From Hermodice carunculata (Eukaryota; Annelida; Polychaeta; Eunicida; Amphinomidae), in the NCBI GenBank assembly GCA_964020975.1, contig CAXHWN010002609.1, positions 18,088 to 82,087 of the forward strand: a DNA stretch of 64,000 bases, read 5' to 3'. Below are positions 11,511 through 24,860 of this stretch, piece by piece. The stretch's first letter is position 1. Every line of letters begins with the position of its first letter. The position numbers and the translations under genes were made by a program. A model generated the notes under the pieces. That model ran no database searches. It was not told the DNA's origin and was given only the letters and a program-made list of their open reading frames with translations.

Positions 11511-12743
11511 ACGTACATCAAACAGTTGATCAAAATACTTCATCTATGGGGTTTTCATTCTGAATCCTATATCATCTCTTTGACATTTACCTATTTGCAA
11601 GACTACAAAGAGCCTCTCTTTGTTCTGCTGAATGAAACAGTTAACTTACCACAGGAGAAGAACAAAATTGATGTGAGAACTTGTCCTTTTGAGATGTTTG
11701 GTTCAATGCAAGTACAAAGAGGTCATCTGAATGACAGGCAAGAGGGGTATTGCCTGCTCAGCTGACCCGCTAACCAAGGATAACCACAAAAAAAAAAAAA
11801 ACAAAAAAAAAAAAAAAAACAAGAGGCTGTGACAGTCCTCTGCTCAACTGACCTTACATGCAAAGAATGAAGTGGTCCTGTGAACTTCAGAATGATATCA
11901 TCCATTATCGTTGTTGACAACATGTACATATCCCCTTTTCTGAATTTTCCGAATTTTGATAATTTAATAAAAAAATCAGAAAAGGACAGCACCACCATGT
12001 AGTGAACATTTTTTGTGAAGATCAAGACCATTCATATACATTCTCAATAAGTTTGCAGAGGATCCAACTCACAGTTGGGGAAAAAAATCAAGAAAAGTGA
12101 AAATGCACCAAAATTCTTCAAAAAGCGCAAAATAATTGCAGCACCATCTGTTCAACAAATTACAATGTACAGTCTACAGGGTCCCAGAAGTGTCCCTATG
12201 CAATTTTAAACAGTTGGCTGAGTGATTTTGGAGAAGGTGTTTTAAGATTTTACCAACAAGAAAAAAAAATGAATGAATAAGCAAATATGTAAAACCAGAG
12301 CCATGCCCAGGGGGCATGAATGTCTCGCCAGCATTCAGTAGCAATGTAATTGTAAGACCAAACATTATAATGGTATTTAGTAGATGTTGAATGTATCAAG
12401 TAAATCTCAATATATTTACTCAGAATATACCACTTTTTTTTTTTTTTTAAAAACAAAATGGCCAATAAAGTATATAACATCTTAATACAAATCAGAGCTT
12501 GACATGCCAGTTTCAAGCTTCGTAGTGATAGATGTCATGTAAAGCACTTAATACCCCTTGGCCAACATGACTTCATATGTTCAGTTACCTAAGTTTGACC
12601 TTCAAAGGACACTTCAAGATAAATTTAAGAACACCAAAAATAAAGCATAGGTACTTTGCTATTCATGTTAAATAGTAACTAGGGACCTACAATCAACTAT
12701 ACCCAAGACACACAAGGAAAATAAGATTTGTCGAGTCAAAAGT

Positions 12744-13092
12744 AGGTCAAAGTCATCCACTTTCAAGAGATTTCTGACGTTTTGTAAGATGCAAAGCTAG
12801 TATAAATTTGGTGAACTTGGTTTGACTCTTGGCCATGAATAGCATTGTACATTCGAGGATGCAATGCATCTGACCTCCAAAGTAGGTCAAAAATACATCA
12901 AGGCCACCCACTTTCAATAGACTTCTAAAGCTTTCCTAAGAAGCAAAGGTGGTGTAAGTTTGGTAAACTTGGCTTGAATTCGTCAAAAGTTGCAGTGGTA
13001 ACGCCACGTTTTGCATTTCACCCATGAAAATACATTTAAGTCGTTGAAATCAGTTGAGGTCATCCAATTTCAACAGGCTTCTGAAGCTTCTA
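12744..13092 (+). repeat. diverged tandem repeat, period about 150 bp
   Basis: The phrase CCACTTTCAA-AGACTTCT, followed by GGTGTAAGTTTGGTAAACTTGG, recurs. Matching points are at 12761, 12912 and 13068, giving spacings of 151 and 156. It runs directly into the better-kept 146-bp array and may be an older, diverged part of the same expansion. Confidence 0.5.
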
Positions 13093-13936
13093 AGTGTGAC
13101 AGTGATGACCCTCATCTCTAGGGATGATTACAATGAATCATCCACCCAAGCATGAAAGCCTTTCCTAGTCTAGTTAGTGAAATAATGCCACTCAGAAGTT
13201 TTTCTCCAATGCTCAATCAAGCATAGTGTAATCAGTGAAGTGTGACAGTGATGACCCTCATCTCTAGGGATGATTACAATAAGTCATCCACCCAAATATG
13301 AAAGGCCTATGTAGTCTAGTTAGTGAAATAATGCCACTCCAAAGTTTTTCTCCAATGCTCAATCAAGCATGAAGTAATCAATGAAGTGTGACAGTGATGA
13401 CCCTCGTCTCTAGGGATGATTACAATAAATCTTCCACTCAAATATGAAAGGCCTATGTAGTGTAGTTACTGAAATAATGCCACTCCGAAGTTTTTCTCCA
13501 ATGCTCAATTAAGCATGAAGTAATCAATGAAGTGTGACAGTTATGACCCTCGTCTCTGGGGATGATTACAATAAATCATCCACCCAAATATGAAAGGCCT
13601 ATGTAGTCTAGTTACTGAAATAATGCCACTCCGAAGTTTTTCTCCAATGCTCAATCATGCATGAAGTAATCAATGAAGTGTGACAGTGATGACCCTCAGC
13701 TCTAGGGATGATTACATTAAATCATGTACCCAAATATGAAAGGCCTATGTAGTCTAGTTACTGAAATAATGCCACTCCGAAGTTTTTCTCCAATGCTCAA
13801 TGAAGCATGAAGTAATCAATGAAGTGTAACATTGATGGCCCACATCTCTAGTGATGATTACAATCAATCATCCACCCAAGTATGATAGCCCTATCTGATC
13901 TAGTTAGTGAAATAATGCCACTCCGAAGTTTTTGGT
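13092..13936 (+). repeat. tandem array, exact 146-bp period, about 5.8 units
   Basis: Unit starts at the word AAGTGTGACAGTGATGACC lie at 13092, 13238, 13384, 13530, 13676 and 13822, each exactly 146 bases apart. Units contain GGGATGATTACAAT, GAAATAATGCCACTC and TTTTTCTCCAATGCTCAAT. Divergence between units is modest and without length change. The last unit breaks off into the (GGAC)n tract. Confidence 0.9.
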
Positions 13937-14030
13937 TGACGGACGGACGGACGGACTGACGGACTGACGGACGGACGGACGTCCGGAAAGTGACAGCTTA
14001 GTCTCGCAAACAGCTAACGCTGGCGAGACA
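13937..14030 (+). repeat. (GGAC)n tract followed by a 7-bp-stem hairpin
   Basis: The four-base unit GGAC (with some GACT) repeats to 13984. After a short spacer GTCTCGC (14001-14007) can pair with GCGAGAC (14023-14029), and a run of A follows. Such a tail-plus-hairpin may mark the right boundary of the inserted tandem block. Confidence 0.55.
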
Positions 14031-15104
14031 AAAAAACCCAATTAAATAATTAGCCCATGACCATTTAAACCAATTGGTAGAGACCCAACCAAGGCACAAC
14101 CCCTCCATGTTTGAAGTGAATGTGGTTAATGGTTTTGGACAGGTCAAAAATATGAATTTCCATTGAAATCCCCATTGATTTGCATGGTAATCAATGGGAA
14201 TGCATGCATCAACCAACAGGTATCCACCCTGAAAAAAATTGTTAAAAATCCTAGATCCAGGTTGATTATCACCATGTAGTGACTAGTTTGCTTAACCTTC
14301 CCACAAGCTACATTTCCATTGAGTTTCAGAACAATATGAGTGACGGTTCTGGAAGAAGTTGAAAATAACAAAAAACACCAAGATTCGCTAAAAAAATTGA
14401 AAAAATCAGACTGCCACCAAATAAATCTGGAACAAATTAAGGTTTGGGGGTTCCAAGAAGTGTCCCAATGCAATTTCAAAGCAATTGGTTCGGTGGTTTC
14501 ATAGAAGATTTTTTTTAAAGATTTTCACATAAAATGAACAAAAAAATTCACAATCTAAAAATGATTGGAGTGTGACCGTTAAAACAATGTGGTAGAGACC
14601 CACACAGGGTACATCCCCACCAAATTTCAAGTGGATCCAGCAAATGGTTTTTGAGCAGTTGAAAATGTGAATTGTTGAGAGATGGACGACAGACAGGCAA
14701 TGACGGAGAGAGGACCATAAGATAAGCTCCGGTGACTGACAAGTCACCTGAGCTAAAAATCAATATGGGATGGCATGGGATAAGCATTGTTTCAGCATGT
14801 GTTTAACTGTTTCATTATTTATTTCACAATGTTCAAAAATTCAAATGACGTTTTTAGGACAAGCTGAACCTGTGCTGCGAAGTAGCATTGTTAACTGATG
14901 CTGCATTTTAATGCAGTACCGTATTCAGAACATTCCATACTACTGCTGCTGCACTTATTTTAATCCTCATCCACACACTATTAAAAAGTGCTTATCAAGG
15001 CTATATTTATTTTATCTTTACCATTAATTATATAATGGTTAAAAGATTCAAATTCCTCATGAATATACCTTTCATTCAAATACCAGCAAACCTAGCCTCA
15101 AGCA

Positions 15105-15179
15105 AAAGATAGTCATTGCGCAAAAAGTGTCCCAAGGAAAGCTGTTGACTCAGTCTTAAATCAGCACTTTAAGGGTTAA
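15105..15179 (+). mobile_element. fragment of the TTAA-flanked MITE family
   Basis: The words GGAAAGCTGTTGACTCAGTC and AAGGG followed by TTAA match the right part of the family whose better copies lie at 17497, 23775, 25088 and 31020. The left end was not found. Confidence 0.45.
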
Positions 15180-16311
15180 AGCTTCTCTTTGTCCTTACTC
15201 AACAGAAATTAACTATATCTGAAAACAGCTTACTATGACTCAGGCTACAGTTACATCTTCATACCCACCAATTAAATGCAACACAGAAATAATTTTCTAT
15301 GTGAGCTGACAAGTGGAACAACTGGTGAAAGTCAGTTATGTTCCATCACTAGTGTAGTATTACACTGCAGCAATAACAGGAGGCCACCACCAGAGCTTCA
15401 ATAATGTGTTGAACTATAATGCTCAACGTTGGTGTTGTTTCCATCAGCATTTGTCCAGCAGAGCTTGTTTTATATAGCCTAGTGCTAAATGTCAATGTTT
15501 TTCCATGATTGTTTAAACATTGGCAGGGCTCACAAATTTGCATGTCCACTAGCCCCGAACAAGTCAAATTCCTATCAGTGCAAGTTAGAATGGCAAAACA
15601 CTAGCCCTGGGGACAACCACAATTATTATTTTTTTTTCAAAATGATGTTTGCATGGATGGGCAAGCCTTCTCGGACAGGGGGTTAGTTAAATGCCAGGCT
15701 TACTAGCCCTGCAGGAAGACTGCTGGTGAAAAACAGAATTGCAGAGCCCTGACTGGCATACATGTGGCATATGCTAAATTAACACAGCCATGTCAGCATG
15801 ATATGCTGCATTATATTGGAAACTCTCAAATGTATAATATTTTATCTTCTGTCGACAGTAAGAGCAGCATTGTGTTCTCTATGAAGAAAGATACATACAC
15901 AGACATCAATGGTATGATTGAAAATACACTGCACACAAAAGTGAAGCTCTCCATGGCCACCCCCATCCCATATTACAATATAATGGAGCAGGGAGTGACT
16001 TTTTGTGAAATATACATTTGCCCTCAATTTAATTCAAATTTGTTGATTGAATTTACATAGCCCTCTAAGTTATATTGCTCATAATTTAAAACATTGTGCC
16101 AATGTGAAGACCGGTCACACAATAAGATGGTCTAAATTGGATACATCCTTCCTCACTCTGCTTAATTTGTTAAACAGTCAAAAATACAAATCTTCATGGC
16201 TTCACTGCAGAAGATAGTGAAGTTCTATGAAGCCACATACATACATGCACAAGACCAGGACATAATTTTATAGGAAACATCCATGTCACATTATATTTCA
16301 CAGAAATACAA

Positions 16312-16491
16312 TACAGTGGAACCTCATTAATACGGACATCATTAATCTGTATGTCTCATTAATCTGAACACTTCTCCTGGAACAGAATTGTTCATTTCAC
16401 GAGTACTAGTGATTCAGTAATCCAGAAACTTCATTAATCTGAACAGGTCACTGGGGTCCAAAGATGTTCGGACTAACGAGGTTCCACTGTA
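16312..16491. mobile_element. pogo/Tigger-like MITE, intact ends
   Basis: The inverted ends CAGTGGAACCTC and GAGGTTCCACTG lie at 16314 and 16489, with TA on each side. The next about 15 bases at each end also match in inverted order (CATTAAT-type words). About 176 bp with no coding sequence. This is the classic form of a non-autonomous pogo/Tigger derivative. Confidence 0.7.
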
Positions 16492-17309
16492 CTTATATCA
16501 GAATTGAAAGACAATCATGTCAGAAAGGATGCCTAAAGCTATGTGATTTGATCCATAAAAAAATATAGAACTAGGAACTATCTATACACACCATTGGTGT
16601 GAAGTCATTGTCAGATCAACATGTGGTTCTCTCATATGTTAATTTTAATTTAATTTTAAATAGTTTGTTCAATTTAATTATCATATTAAGGTACTTCTCC
16701 AACTGTGATTCACCAAAATGTGCAGAAATATCAGGATATGTATTTTTTCATCTGAATGTCAGCACCGTTTCTTCATCAGCCCAACAAATTGTCTGAAACA
16801 TGGGAAAGAAGGGTAAACGGTAGAGTAAACTACAAGTTTGTTAATTAATCATAAATGACGACAAATGACAAGACCTGTCTCTTAGGTTAATTGATAGGTG
16901 GAGCCAAGATGAAGGAACAATCAACACAACTAATGCCAACTCATGCAAAGGTGGCCTTCCACAAACAGTGGCAGGCATCCTTCTGAAATCTTTATCCACC
17001 TCATCATAATCATTTATATTTGTTTAAATGGAAGTAATCTGTAGATCAACCTTAAATATTGAATATGAACCAGCTCAGTAAACATTCAGGGGCCCTGGGA
17101 AATAATAGGTCTGCCTGCGTACATGCTCCCCAACTTGATTCTGATCGTTTTAATCTCGACATTTAATATGTGAACACATACAGACAACATACCACGTCTC
17201 GTGCAAACTGCACCACTTAAGCCTAAGATAAACTTCCCGAAAATTCAATACTTCCGAGCCATGTTTTAAACAATTGAAAGGTCCAGACCTACCAGAAAGG
17301 TGTTCATCC

Positions 17310-17333
17310 AAAAAAAAAAAAAAAAAAAAAAAA
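17310..17333 (+). repeat. poly-A tract, 24 bases
   Basis: A pure A run with no element boundary recognised upstream. Similar pure runs of T occur at 55421-55442 and 57285-57311, and of A at 62488-62514. Confidence 0.9.
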
Positions 17334-17496
17334 GTTTTTATTTTAACATATTTGCCATCAGTGACTTTCTTTGCCAGTCATGGATTATGAGGGAAATCTG
17401 AACTCTTCATAGTACTCTACAGAAAAATAAAGCAAAAGATTTAATTGACACCAACAAATATATATACCTGATGTGATTTTTAACTGAATTTGAAAA

Positions 17497-17697
17497 TTAA
17501 CCATTTCCGCATTTGAATTAAGACTGAGCTTAAGACTGAGTCAACTGATTTCCTTTGCATAGGAATCTACACCAAAGAAAGCTGTTGACCTGGAGCATGT
17601 GAACTGACAGTTTCACTTACTATTCTTTATCAAACTGTTTTGTATTACTATCCTAATTGGTCAATAACATTGAAGCACATAGCAAGGAGAGGGTTAA
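17497..17697. mobile_element. TTAA-flanked MITE
   Basis: The element lies between TTAA duplications at 17497-17500 and 17694-17697. The interior carries GACTGAGTCAAC and AAAGCTGTTGACCTGG, which pair in inverted order around the centre. TTAA targets are the mark of piggyBac-type transposition. The copy is diverged from the better copy at 23775. Confidence 0.6.
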
Positions 17698-17939
17698 GCT
17701 TTTGGTGGGCAGCAGTTATGTGAATGCACAGAAAAACTGACTGTACAAAAGATTCAGTCTTCCATACAGATCATATCACAGACTTTTAGCAAATTTAAAA
17801 TGCAATCCTGATTGCACATGCATAACAATAATTGTTTTTAATGGATGATTAAAAGCCCGATAAATTGGAAGTAAAAAATGCAAGGCCCCTTAGCACAGTC
17901 AATCCTGTACTAAATATGCTTCTTTCTGCATGTACACTT

Positions 17940-19560
17940 TAATTAAAGCTGTCTCATGAGATCATGAAACCTTGGATTTAACATCAAAAACTTCAGAAAT
18001 TTTTTGTCTCAATATGACACAAATTTGCATAATGGCCATGATGAGGTATGAGCTTAGGGACACAAAGACCACACAAAAGCCCAGGGGAGCATGTATTGTA
18101 ATAGCTGTTTGCACGGGTCAGCCCTTGGGGTCGGTGGAATAAATCTCCAAAGGAAACAAGAGTGGAGATCAACAAGGCTAAGGGCCTACTGGGGCAGGGT
18201 AGAGTGGGGTCCCTGCCACCCAGACAATACCCCCACCTCTTGCCTCAGGGGGTGAAAGTTCTGCAAATTACCCTGCCAAACAGAAAGCTGCTCCAAAAAC
18301 TTTAGCAAATCAATACTGAATTGAAATGCTTTGTTGAGTGTGGTGGCTTGGTATTTTGTTTATTCTCAAAATTTGGTAAGCTCTGCTGTTTGCATCCTTG
18401 GCAGTGAAACTTTGCTCAGAGTTGTAGGGGATAAGCTCAATTGTCAAAAAACCTCAAAGGTAGTTGTATTTGTACCCCCTTCATTGACCCTGTCCCTTTA
18501 TATAGGGCTTATAAGAAGGGTGGTTCATGTGTCCTGTATCTATACAGTAATTAATTAGGTACACTTGGCCTGAAATACCTATGCAAAAAGAAATCCAGCA
18601 GCTGTGAAAGACATAAAGAAAACTGTTTCAATGGCCACCAAATAGAATAAAGAATGCAGGTCCCCCCTGGCCAAAGTCTGTCACCATTATACGGTTCCCT
18701 TTGCTTGAATGCAAAACTAAATGGGCCCTTTCAAAGGGCTGCAGTATATAAACACACGATAAGCCTAACAAGAATATCTCTTGATTAGGAATTTGGGTTT
18801 AATTTTTCCAAATGTTCTTTTCTTTGTTTGATCAACTGACACCAAAACTTCCAGAATTGAGATAGTCTAAGCCTGTCTCCTATTTAGCTGGAAACAGATG
18901 CTTAACTGGGAGCAAAACAGGCGGGAAATGTTTGTGCAAGATCCAATTGCAATCTAAGACTGTTAAACATTAAGCAAGTCAACATTCAGAAGCCATCCAG
19001 AAGACATACTGGCAAGAACACACGTATAATCCCAGCAAACATCGCTTTTTTTTTTTTTTTTTTTTCATTTGCATGATTCTGACTAGCATATATTTTTTTT
19101 TGACCCATAGAAAAGCAGGTGTACATGTTTTCCCTTCAGGAACTCATCTGTGTGCTTTACCTCGATCTCCAATGCTGGGATACTGTGCTGCTGGGCCCTG
19201 GAAATGAGACCATTCATAGATTTGTAGCACACAAGGGCCAACCATGGGGCAAAATTTCCACCTGATTTAACCATTGATTTTCTGGGGGTATGATTCCTGT
19301 GGGGGGGCTGGAAAACTAAACACAGCTCTTTGTCCATCACCTGTTTCCAACTTTACACCCAGACACCCGATCTCTGCTGTCCAGACTTGAAAAGCTCTTT
19401 CTCGGTATCAACTAATTATTGCTTTTGGGAGACCATTTTAACAAGTGCAGCTAGGATCATGATCACCATTTCAAATGCCGCCTCACTGGACACCAAACTG
19501 AAAAATGGTGGTGACAATGTAAAGGTCATTAACCTGAGCTGTCAATCAAACACACCTTGA
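17940..19560. other. unique region, possible regulatory sequence
   Basis: No gene was recognised. The block holds an octamer-like ATTTGCATAAT near 18029, a GGCGGGAAAT word near 18922 and a Pbx-Meis-type site at 19539. A poly-T tract lies at about 19047-19066. Some sub-blocks are GC-richer (18180-18260) but have stops in most frames. Confidence 0.2.
19539..19548 (-). promoter_or_regulatory. Pbx-Meis (TALE) composite site
   Basis: CTGTCAATCA is the exact reverse complement of TGATTGACAG, the composite site bound by Pbx with Meis/Prep partners. It lies in unique sequence. A ten-base match is expected by chance about once per half megabase per strand, so it is suggestive only. Confidence 0.3.
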
Positions 19561-19942
19561 TCACAGAGGCTGGGTAGGCTGTGTAGGGGGCTAACTCTTT
19601 TTCCTTTTTTTTTTTTTTGTCTTGAATGCATGATTCCACAAAGACATTATTTTGAGGTTGTCTGAATATACTGCTCTATCAAGGAATGAAGTTATAGCAT
19701 GGTGATGCTGAAGCATTAATATCAAATGCCCCGTGAAAAAGCCCTTCAGTGTAAGACTCTTGTAACCTTAAAAAAACTTACGGACTGAACACAGATGTTC
19801 TGGTGTGCTCAGGTGTCAATTATTCTAAAAAATTAGTGTGAACTGCACTGATCATTTCATGACTAGCTTTAAAGATTATGAAAAGAAATAACAAAAATAA
19901 CTTCACTACACAAAATCTGATAAAACATCTCACTTGTGTGGC

Positions 19943-19974
19943 ATTTTTGTTTGTTTGTTTTTTTGTTTGTTTGT

Positions 19975-20006
<32 letters not shown>

Positions 20007-20022
20007 GTTTTTGTCTTTTTTT
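19943..20022 (+). repeat. T/G-rich simple repeat (TTTG)n
   Basis: Repeated GTTTGTTTGTTTTTTT words. A (GT)n run of about ten units follows at 20221-20240. Confidence 0.8.
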
Positions 20023-20969
20023 GTTTTATATTATTTGATAAGGAAAATTTTCATGATGATTTACATATATTTAATGGAAATGAAATGATCAAAGAAGATT
20101 TTGAAGATTCAGTCTAATCAAAACAAAAAGTTTAAAGAGAGTTATACCAGGTGTTTTTGCATACCGGTGATTTAATATACCAAACACTTAAAGGGTAGTT
20201 TCTTTGTGTGGGCATTATTTGGTGTGTGTGTGTGTGTGTGCTTTCAGACATAGTTTTTTTTTTATATGTACACTTCTAATGCACAGCTTGGCCTGTTACA
20301 ACAGTGGCACTTGTAATACAAGACAGCCAATCATGGAGGCTGTTCAATTCAAGTTGTCTCAAAAGCTGCCAGTCTACTCCCATTTTTTGTCAGTTTACTT
20401 TGGGAGCAAAATAGATATCATGTATCAGAGTACTTCCAAAACTGAAGTACATTCACTTTTGATTGAATTCTACGATGGGTGTTCCACAAAAAAGATCTGC
20501 CAGAGAAGTCATAAAAAAATGCCACGGATGTCAACAGTGTGCAGCCACAATGCTACTGGAGGCATTCTTGTAGGTATGTCACATCAGCTCAGTCCAGTGG
20601 GCCCTTCACTTAAAATGCAAATACTCTAACTGCTCTGCTTAGAAAAGCATGGCCCCTTCATAGAGATGTGTACTTTCTTTGGTATATGTACCTTCCACAG
20701 TGTACAACGTGTACCTGTATCTGGCAGGAAAATCAGCGGGACTGAAAGTTTTGTGGCTTTATACATCATATATCCTATCTCCTTGCTGATATCTGAAATG
20801 GCAAAGGGACAGGCCCTTAATGATTTTATCTCAGGTCAGCCATGATTTGCCTGCACAGACAGACCAGTTTGTGCTGCTATTAGTAGTACATGTATTGCTT
20901 TTTTATTGATGTGAATTGACCATTTGATTGGGATTAAATTTGCCTTGCCGTAGTGTCAGAAACGAAAGA

Positions 20970-21012
20970 AAAGCTACCGCAGTGAGAAGGGTCTGTCTTT
21001 GCAGGCAAGCCA
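20970..21012 (+). repeat. short dispersed repeat, shared with 53050-53100
   Basis: The words GTGAGAAGGGTCTGTCTTTG and CAGGCAAG here match, on the opposite strand, the segment at about 53060-53095 (GAAGGGTCTGTCTATG and CAGCAAGG). About 30 bases are alike. The parent element is not recognised. Confidence 0.45.
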
Positions 21013-21699
21013 TGGCTTCTGTCTCAAAAATATATCTTGGCCACGGTAAAAATTATGACCCTGGTGACCTTGAAAACAGTTTAAGGTCTCTGAATGTCAA
21101 ACTCAGCCGAGCTTCTACTGAGTTATTTCTAGAGTACAAGTTTCATGACAGTAACTCACTTTGTAACTTTCAAAAGTTAAAGTTATTGTGCCTGCAACAG
21201 TAAAAACATGATGGCTCTTGGTGACCTTTAAAATAGATCTAGGCTGATGAAAATGAAACTCAACCAAGCTTCCAGTGAGGTGCTTCCACTGTACAAGTTT
21301 CCTGATAGTAGCTCAAAATGTTCACACACGATTTCATCCACATGAGTCATGGATGGACAGATGCACAGACATGATGACAGCAATACCCCATCTGCCAACA
21401 AGCTAATGGGGTAAAAAAAAAGAAAAGCTGACAACGACAACAACAACAACAAAGAATGCACTATTCAATTGGACAAACACAATACAGAAAAACAAGTTAG
21501 CTGGAAAATATCATGCAAATAACAGTCCTCTATTTCTTTTTTCTTACTTTGTCTTCCAAAAATTAAGCCTGGAATAAAGCTAATCACATTTGCATAGCAG
21601 CCAAGCATTTTCCAAATGGTTGTGAATTTTCGACAGAAAATTAACCCTGCATGATAAAGACCTGAGGAACAGGGACACATTTAGTGATCCTGTCAATTT

Positions 21700-21910
21700 T
21701 AGAGATTCCCAAGTTTCATGAAAAGAATAATAAAAATTTCTATTTGAAACATCAAAGACTATTATCCACACAGCGCTCAGCAGGCCATAAAATAATGAAT
21801 TCATTTTCTCTGTGTCTTGATGAATAAGGGACCCTGACTGGAAATGACACCCTTGGTGGCTACAAGCCTGACAAGTGACACATGTCCCGCGCTGCACAAG
21901 TGCTTCGTTT
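21700..21910. other. unique block, possible regulatory sequence
   Basis: No repeat was seen. It holds GGCCATAAAA (21783-21792), the reverse complement of the TTTTATGGCC word favoured by posterior Hox and Cdx proteins. The minus strand has a 105-codon open frame, but its composition and lack of paired splice sites do not support coding. Confidence 0.2.
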
Positions 21911-23774
21911 CCTTTATATGAATGTGGCTGAAATAATCATGATTACCCAAATTTTTTTTAATGAAATATTTTCTATTAATCCACTCAATATGATGGACTG
22001 AGAATTGTGAAGGCAAGCCTGACAATGGTTACAATAATAATCATTTTTGTTCATGGTTTCATGTCTTTTTCACTGATCAATATTAATTTGACAAAGCATT
22101 TATGGTCTAAATAACAATGGGTTAAACTAATTTACATCGCAATCCAAGTCAATCTAAATCTAAATAACAGAAATACAGCTTTCCGCAGTGTGGCCTACCC
22201 TCTGCGCCCAGCCCCCACCCAAAACCCAAAGAGCAAACACCATATGACTTCTGATAAGCGCCACAAACTGTTAAAGGCCCCCAATCTCCTTGAAATCTGA
22301 CTGATAAAAATTCTTACATTTAATTATTCTTTTCTTCGCAGTATTGTTCCCATAATGTTCAAGATATGGTTATAAATTTGAAGGCTTATCACATTGTAAT
22401 TTTGCAAGCACCTATGCAGGGTGCTTACAAAGAAGAATATGGTACAAATATCTACAACATTGTGCAAAAATTGTTCACAAACCGTAATTTGCGATCAAGG
22501 TTCTTCAGGAAAAAAACAGCATTATTATTTTGATCACAATCTCTTCGGCAGATCGAGGCTTGATCTTTCTAATACTAGTCCAAACATTCAATGATTCATA
22601 TCTTTTCTTTCAAGCTGGCTCAGGAATTGTATATGACAGTTATATGATTTTCAAACTATATATGTGAGAATGATTGATAAGACAAAAATGCCACACATCT
22701 GTATTACATATCTGTATCAGAACTAGGGTGATATATTCGGTTTCCACTGTGTATATGCCAAGCTGGTATCACTTGAATTGTCTGAATCACCACTTGGGAA
22801 GAGCTTAGTACACATATTTGACAAGCTTGGCACTGGCAGCTCATTATATGTTCTACACAAAGGTATAAACACATGGGTGACAGATTTTGAAAGCAAAAAC
22901 CTGGCCCAGCAGCCGGGGGTGGAACACAACATGTGCCGCCAAAAGAGAGATAGCATGCAAAAGAGAAGCAAATTTTCATGTGGTCCTTTTCACCTTTCTA
23001 ATGCAAGCAGGTCTATAGGTATGTACTGAGATCAAACATTCAAGCTGGCCACACTAAGCCTTGATCCTGCTCTGCGGGTTCAGCCCCTTTTCAATATAAT
23101 ACATTCATAGTTCCCCTACCACCTGATTAGCTCTATACCCCTTTTGGTCTTTTTGCTTAGAAAAATCGGAGAATAGCACAGTTGCTCACTGAGACTATTC
23201 AAGAGGGATAACCAACAGGGAACATATTCATTTCTCTGTACTAGGACTGTAATTGCCCACTTTGCATCCACACTATACAATCACATATAGACATTCCCAC
23301 CCCCACCCCCATCCTGGCGAACCCACCAATACCAGCATGCTACAAACCACAGCTTCACACACTCCAGCGGTGTCCTGTAACATTTATGTCTGTCTTATTT
23401 ATTTCATCATGTCAGACTTTATATTTTGGTAAAAAAAGGTGACTGGTTATGACTACAGGGTTATGTTATGATAACAAAATGTCATCTGCGAATATTTTTT
23501 TGTACACATTAGCTCCTCACACAAAATTGCTCAGAGGACAGACAGCCAAAACAATAAACAATTGAATAGGTTGTATGTCCAAAAAGCAACGTGATACCCT
23601 GCCGTGTCCTTGCTACTTCAAACTATCTGCTTGTACACATTTGTCAACTGAATCAATTTTTTATCAATATTGCAACATCAGGGCAACAAAAGTTGATCAG
23701 CATCTTGAAAAACCCATCTTTGCAGATAGTCACAGGCAAAGAAATGTGACACACCATCTCCTCCATTGCATTGT

Positions 23775-24014
23775 TTAACCCTTTCCCCCTTGAATTAAGA
23801 CTGAGTCAACAGCTTTCCTTGGCATGTGTTGGGCACACATTGCCCAACCCATGCCAAGAAAAGTTGTTGACCTGGGGCATGTGAGCTTGATAGGTCTCAT
23901 GTACATTTCACAGTCATATTGTTTTTCATTTCTGTTGAAACTGGTTGAAAACACAGAAGCAGACGACATTTGACCAAAGGCCAGTTTTGGCCAGTTTAAC
24001 GGGGAAAGGATTCA
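23775..24014. mobile_element. TTAA-flanked MITE with hairpin core (best copy)
   Basis: TTAA at 23775-23778 is followed by CCCTTTCCCCCTTGAATTAA. The right end is GGGGAAAGGA, then TTCA (a one-base change from TTAA). Inside (23807-23875) is an imperfect palindrome: CCTTGGCATGTGTTGGGCA pairs with TGCCCAACCCATGCCAAG, flanked by GTCAAC and GTTGAC. About 232 bp and non-coding. Related copies are at 17497, 25088, 27789, 31020, 32764, 38012, 47019 and 48413. Confidence 0.7.
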
Positions 24015-24757
24015 GTTGAGCATACAAATGGGAAAATTGAGTACATCTCTCATTTAAACTGTAAAATATAGAATATATATAAACTGCACCAGGCTTTCCC
24101 ATGCATCTATTGCCTATCACACATATTGTACTTGTGTGGGTTTAGCAGCAGAAGTATTTTCCCACTGACAGATATATAACATGCTGGAACCTGTGTGACT
24201 GACCAATCAGCATTTTATGTAAAACTTTTTCAAACAAATGGAACTGTAAATTTTGATATCATTTACCCTTGTGGGGAAAAAACAAAACAAAGGGACCATC
24301 ATTGTCTTGTGCTTTGCTGCTTAAATGAGTACATTACCCTAAATTCAGTCAGGCATGATATGCTTCAGTATACTGGGAACAATTCTTCATGGTAATGCTA
24401 TTATATGTGTCTTCCTAGTGATAACACTGGTTTTACTGAACCTAACGATTGCTACAAAAAGGATTCATTTTATCCTCCCTTTCAAATGATAAAAACTTTC
24501 ATAAGTCCTTGTCTTTAACTTTCAGGAAAGTATGGCAAGTTACAAAGCAGTGATTGGACAGGAACTAACACAAGCTCTTTGGTAATCCTGCACTGTAAAT
24601 GTATATATATGAAGTTCTATAAATGTACAAACATCTCTGACATGGTGCAGAGATCAGATTTACTTGAGGCACTGTGGCAAAGCAATCTGAATGGATTTTC
24701 TGTTAAAATGGCAGACAATTTGTATTAGCTAAAACATGAGACTGTAACTTCCTTATG

Positions 24758-24860
<103 letters not shown>

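Larger units (their letters stand above)
11818..14756 (+). repeat. R1 interspersed repeat, copy 2, interrupted by a tandem block
   Basis: The copy begins with the palindromic opening word and CTCAACTGACC. It ends GGTGACTGACAAGTCACC and TGAGCTAAA, the same ends and internal module order as the copies at 4855 and 35618. It is preceded by two poly-A runs (about 11788-11818). The normal R1 text stops near 12740 and resumes near 14036, with tandem repeats, a (GGAC)n tract and a small hairpin between. Confidence 0.6.

Noticed and set aside
12744-13936. Evenly spaced repeats considered as a CRISPR-like array.
   Set aside because: Whole 146-bp units repeat with no unique spacers, and the context is an animal genome. 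It is a minisatellite/satellite.
15349-15567. Minus-strand frame with a hydrophobic stretch that could be a membrane exon.
   Set aside because: No acceptable acceptor was found, and it lies well away from the candidate exon cluster at the left edge.
20204-20629. A 141-codon plus-strand frame beginning near a (GT)n run.
   Set aside because: It starts in simple repeat, has no splice or promoter context and no family resemblance.
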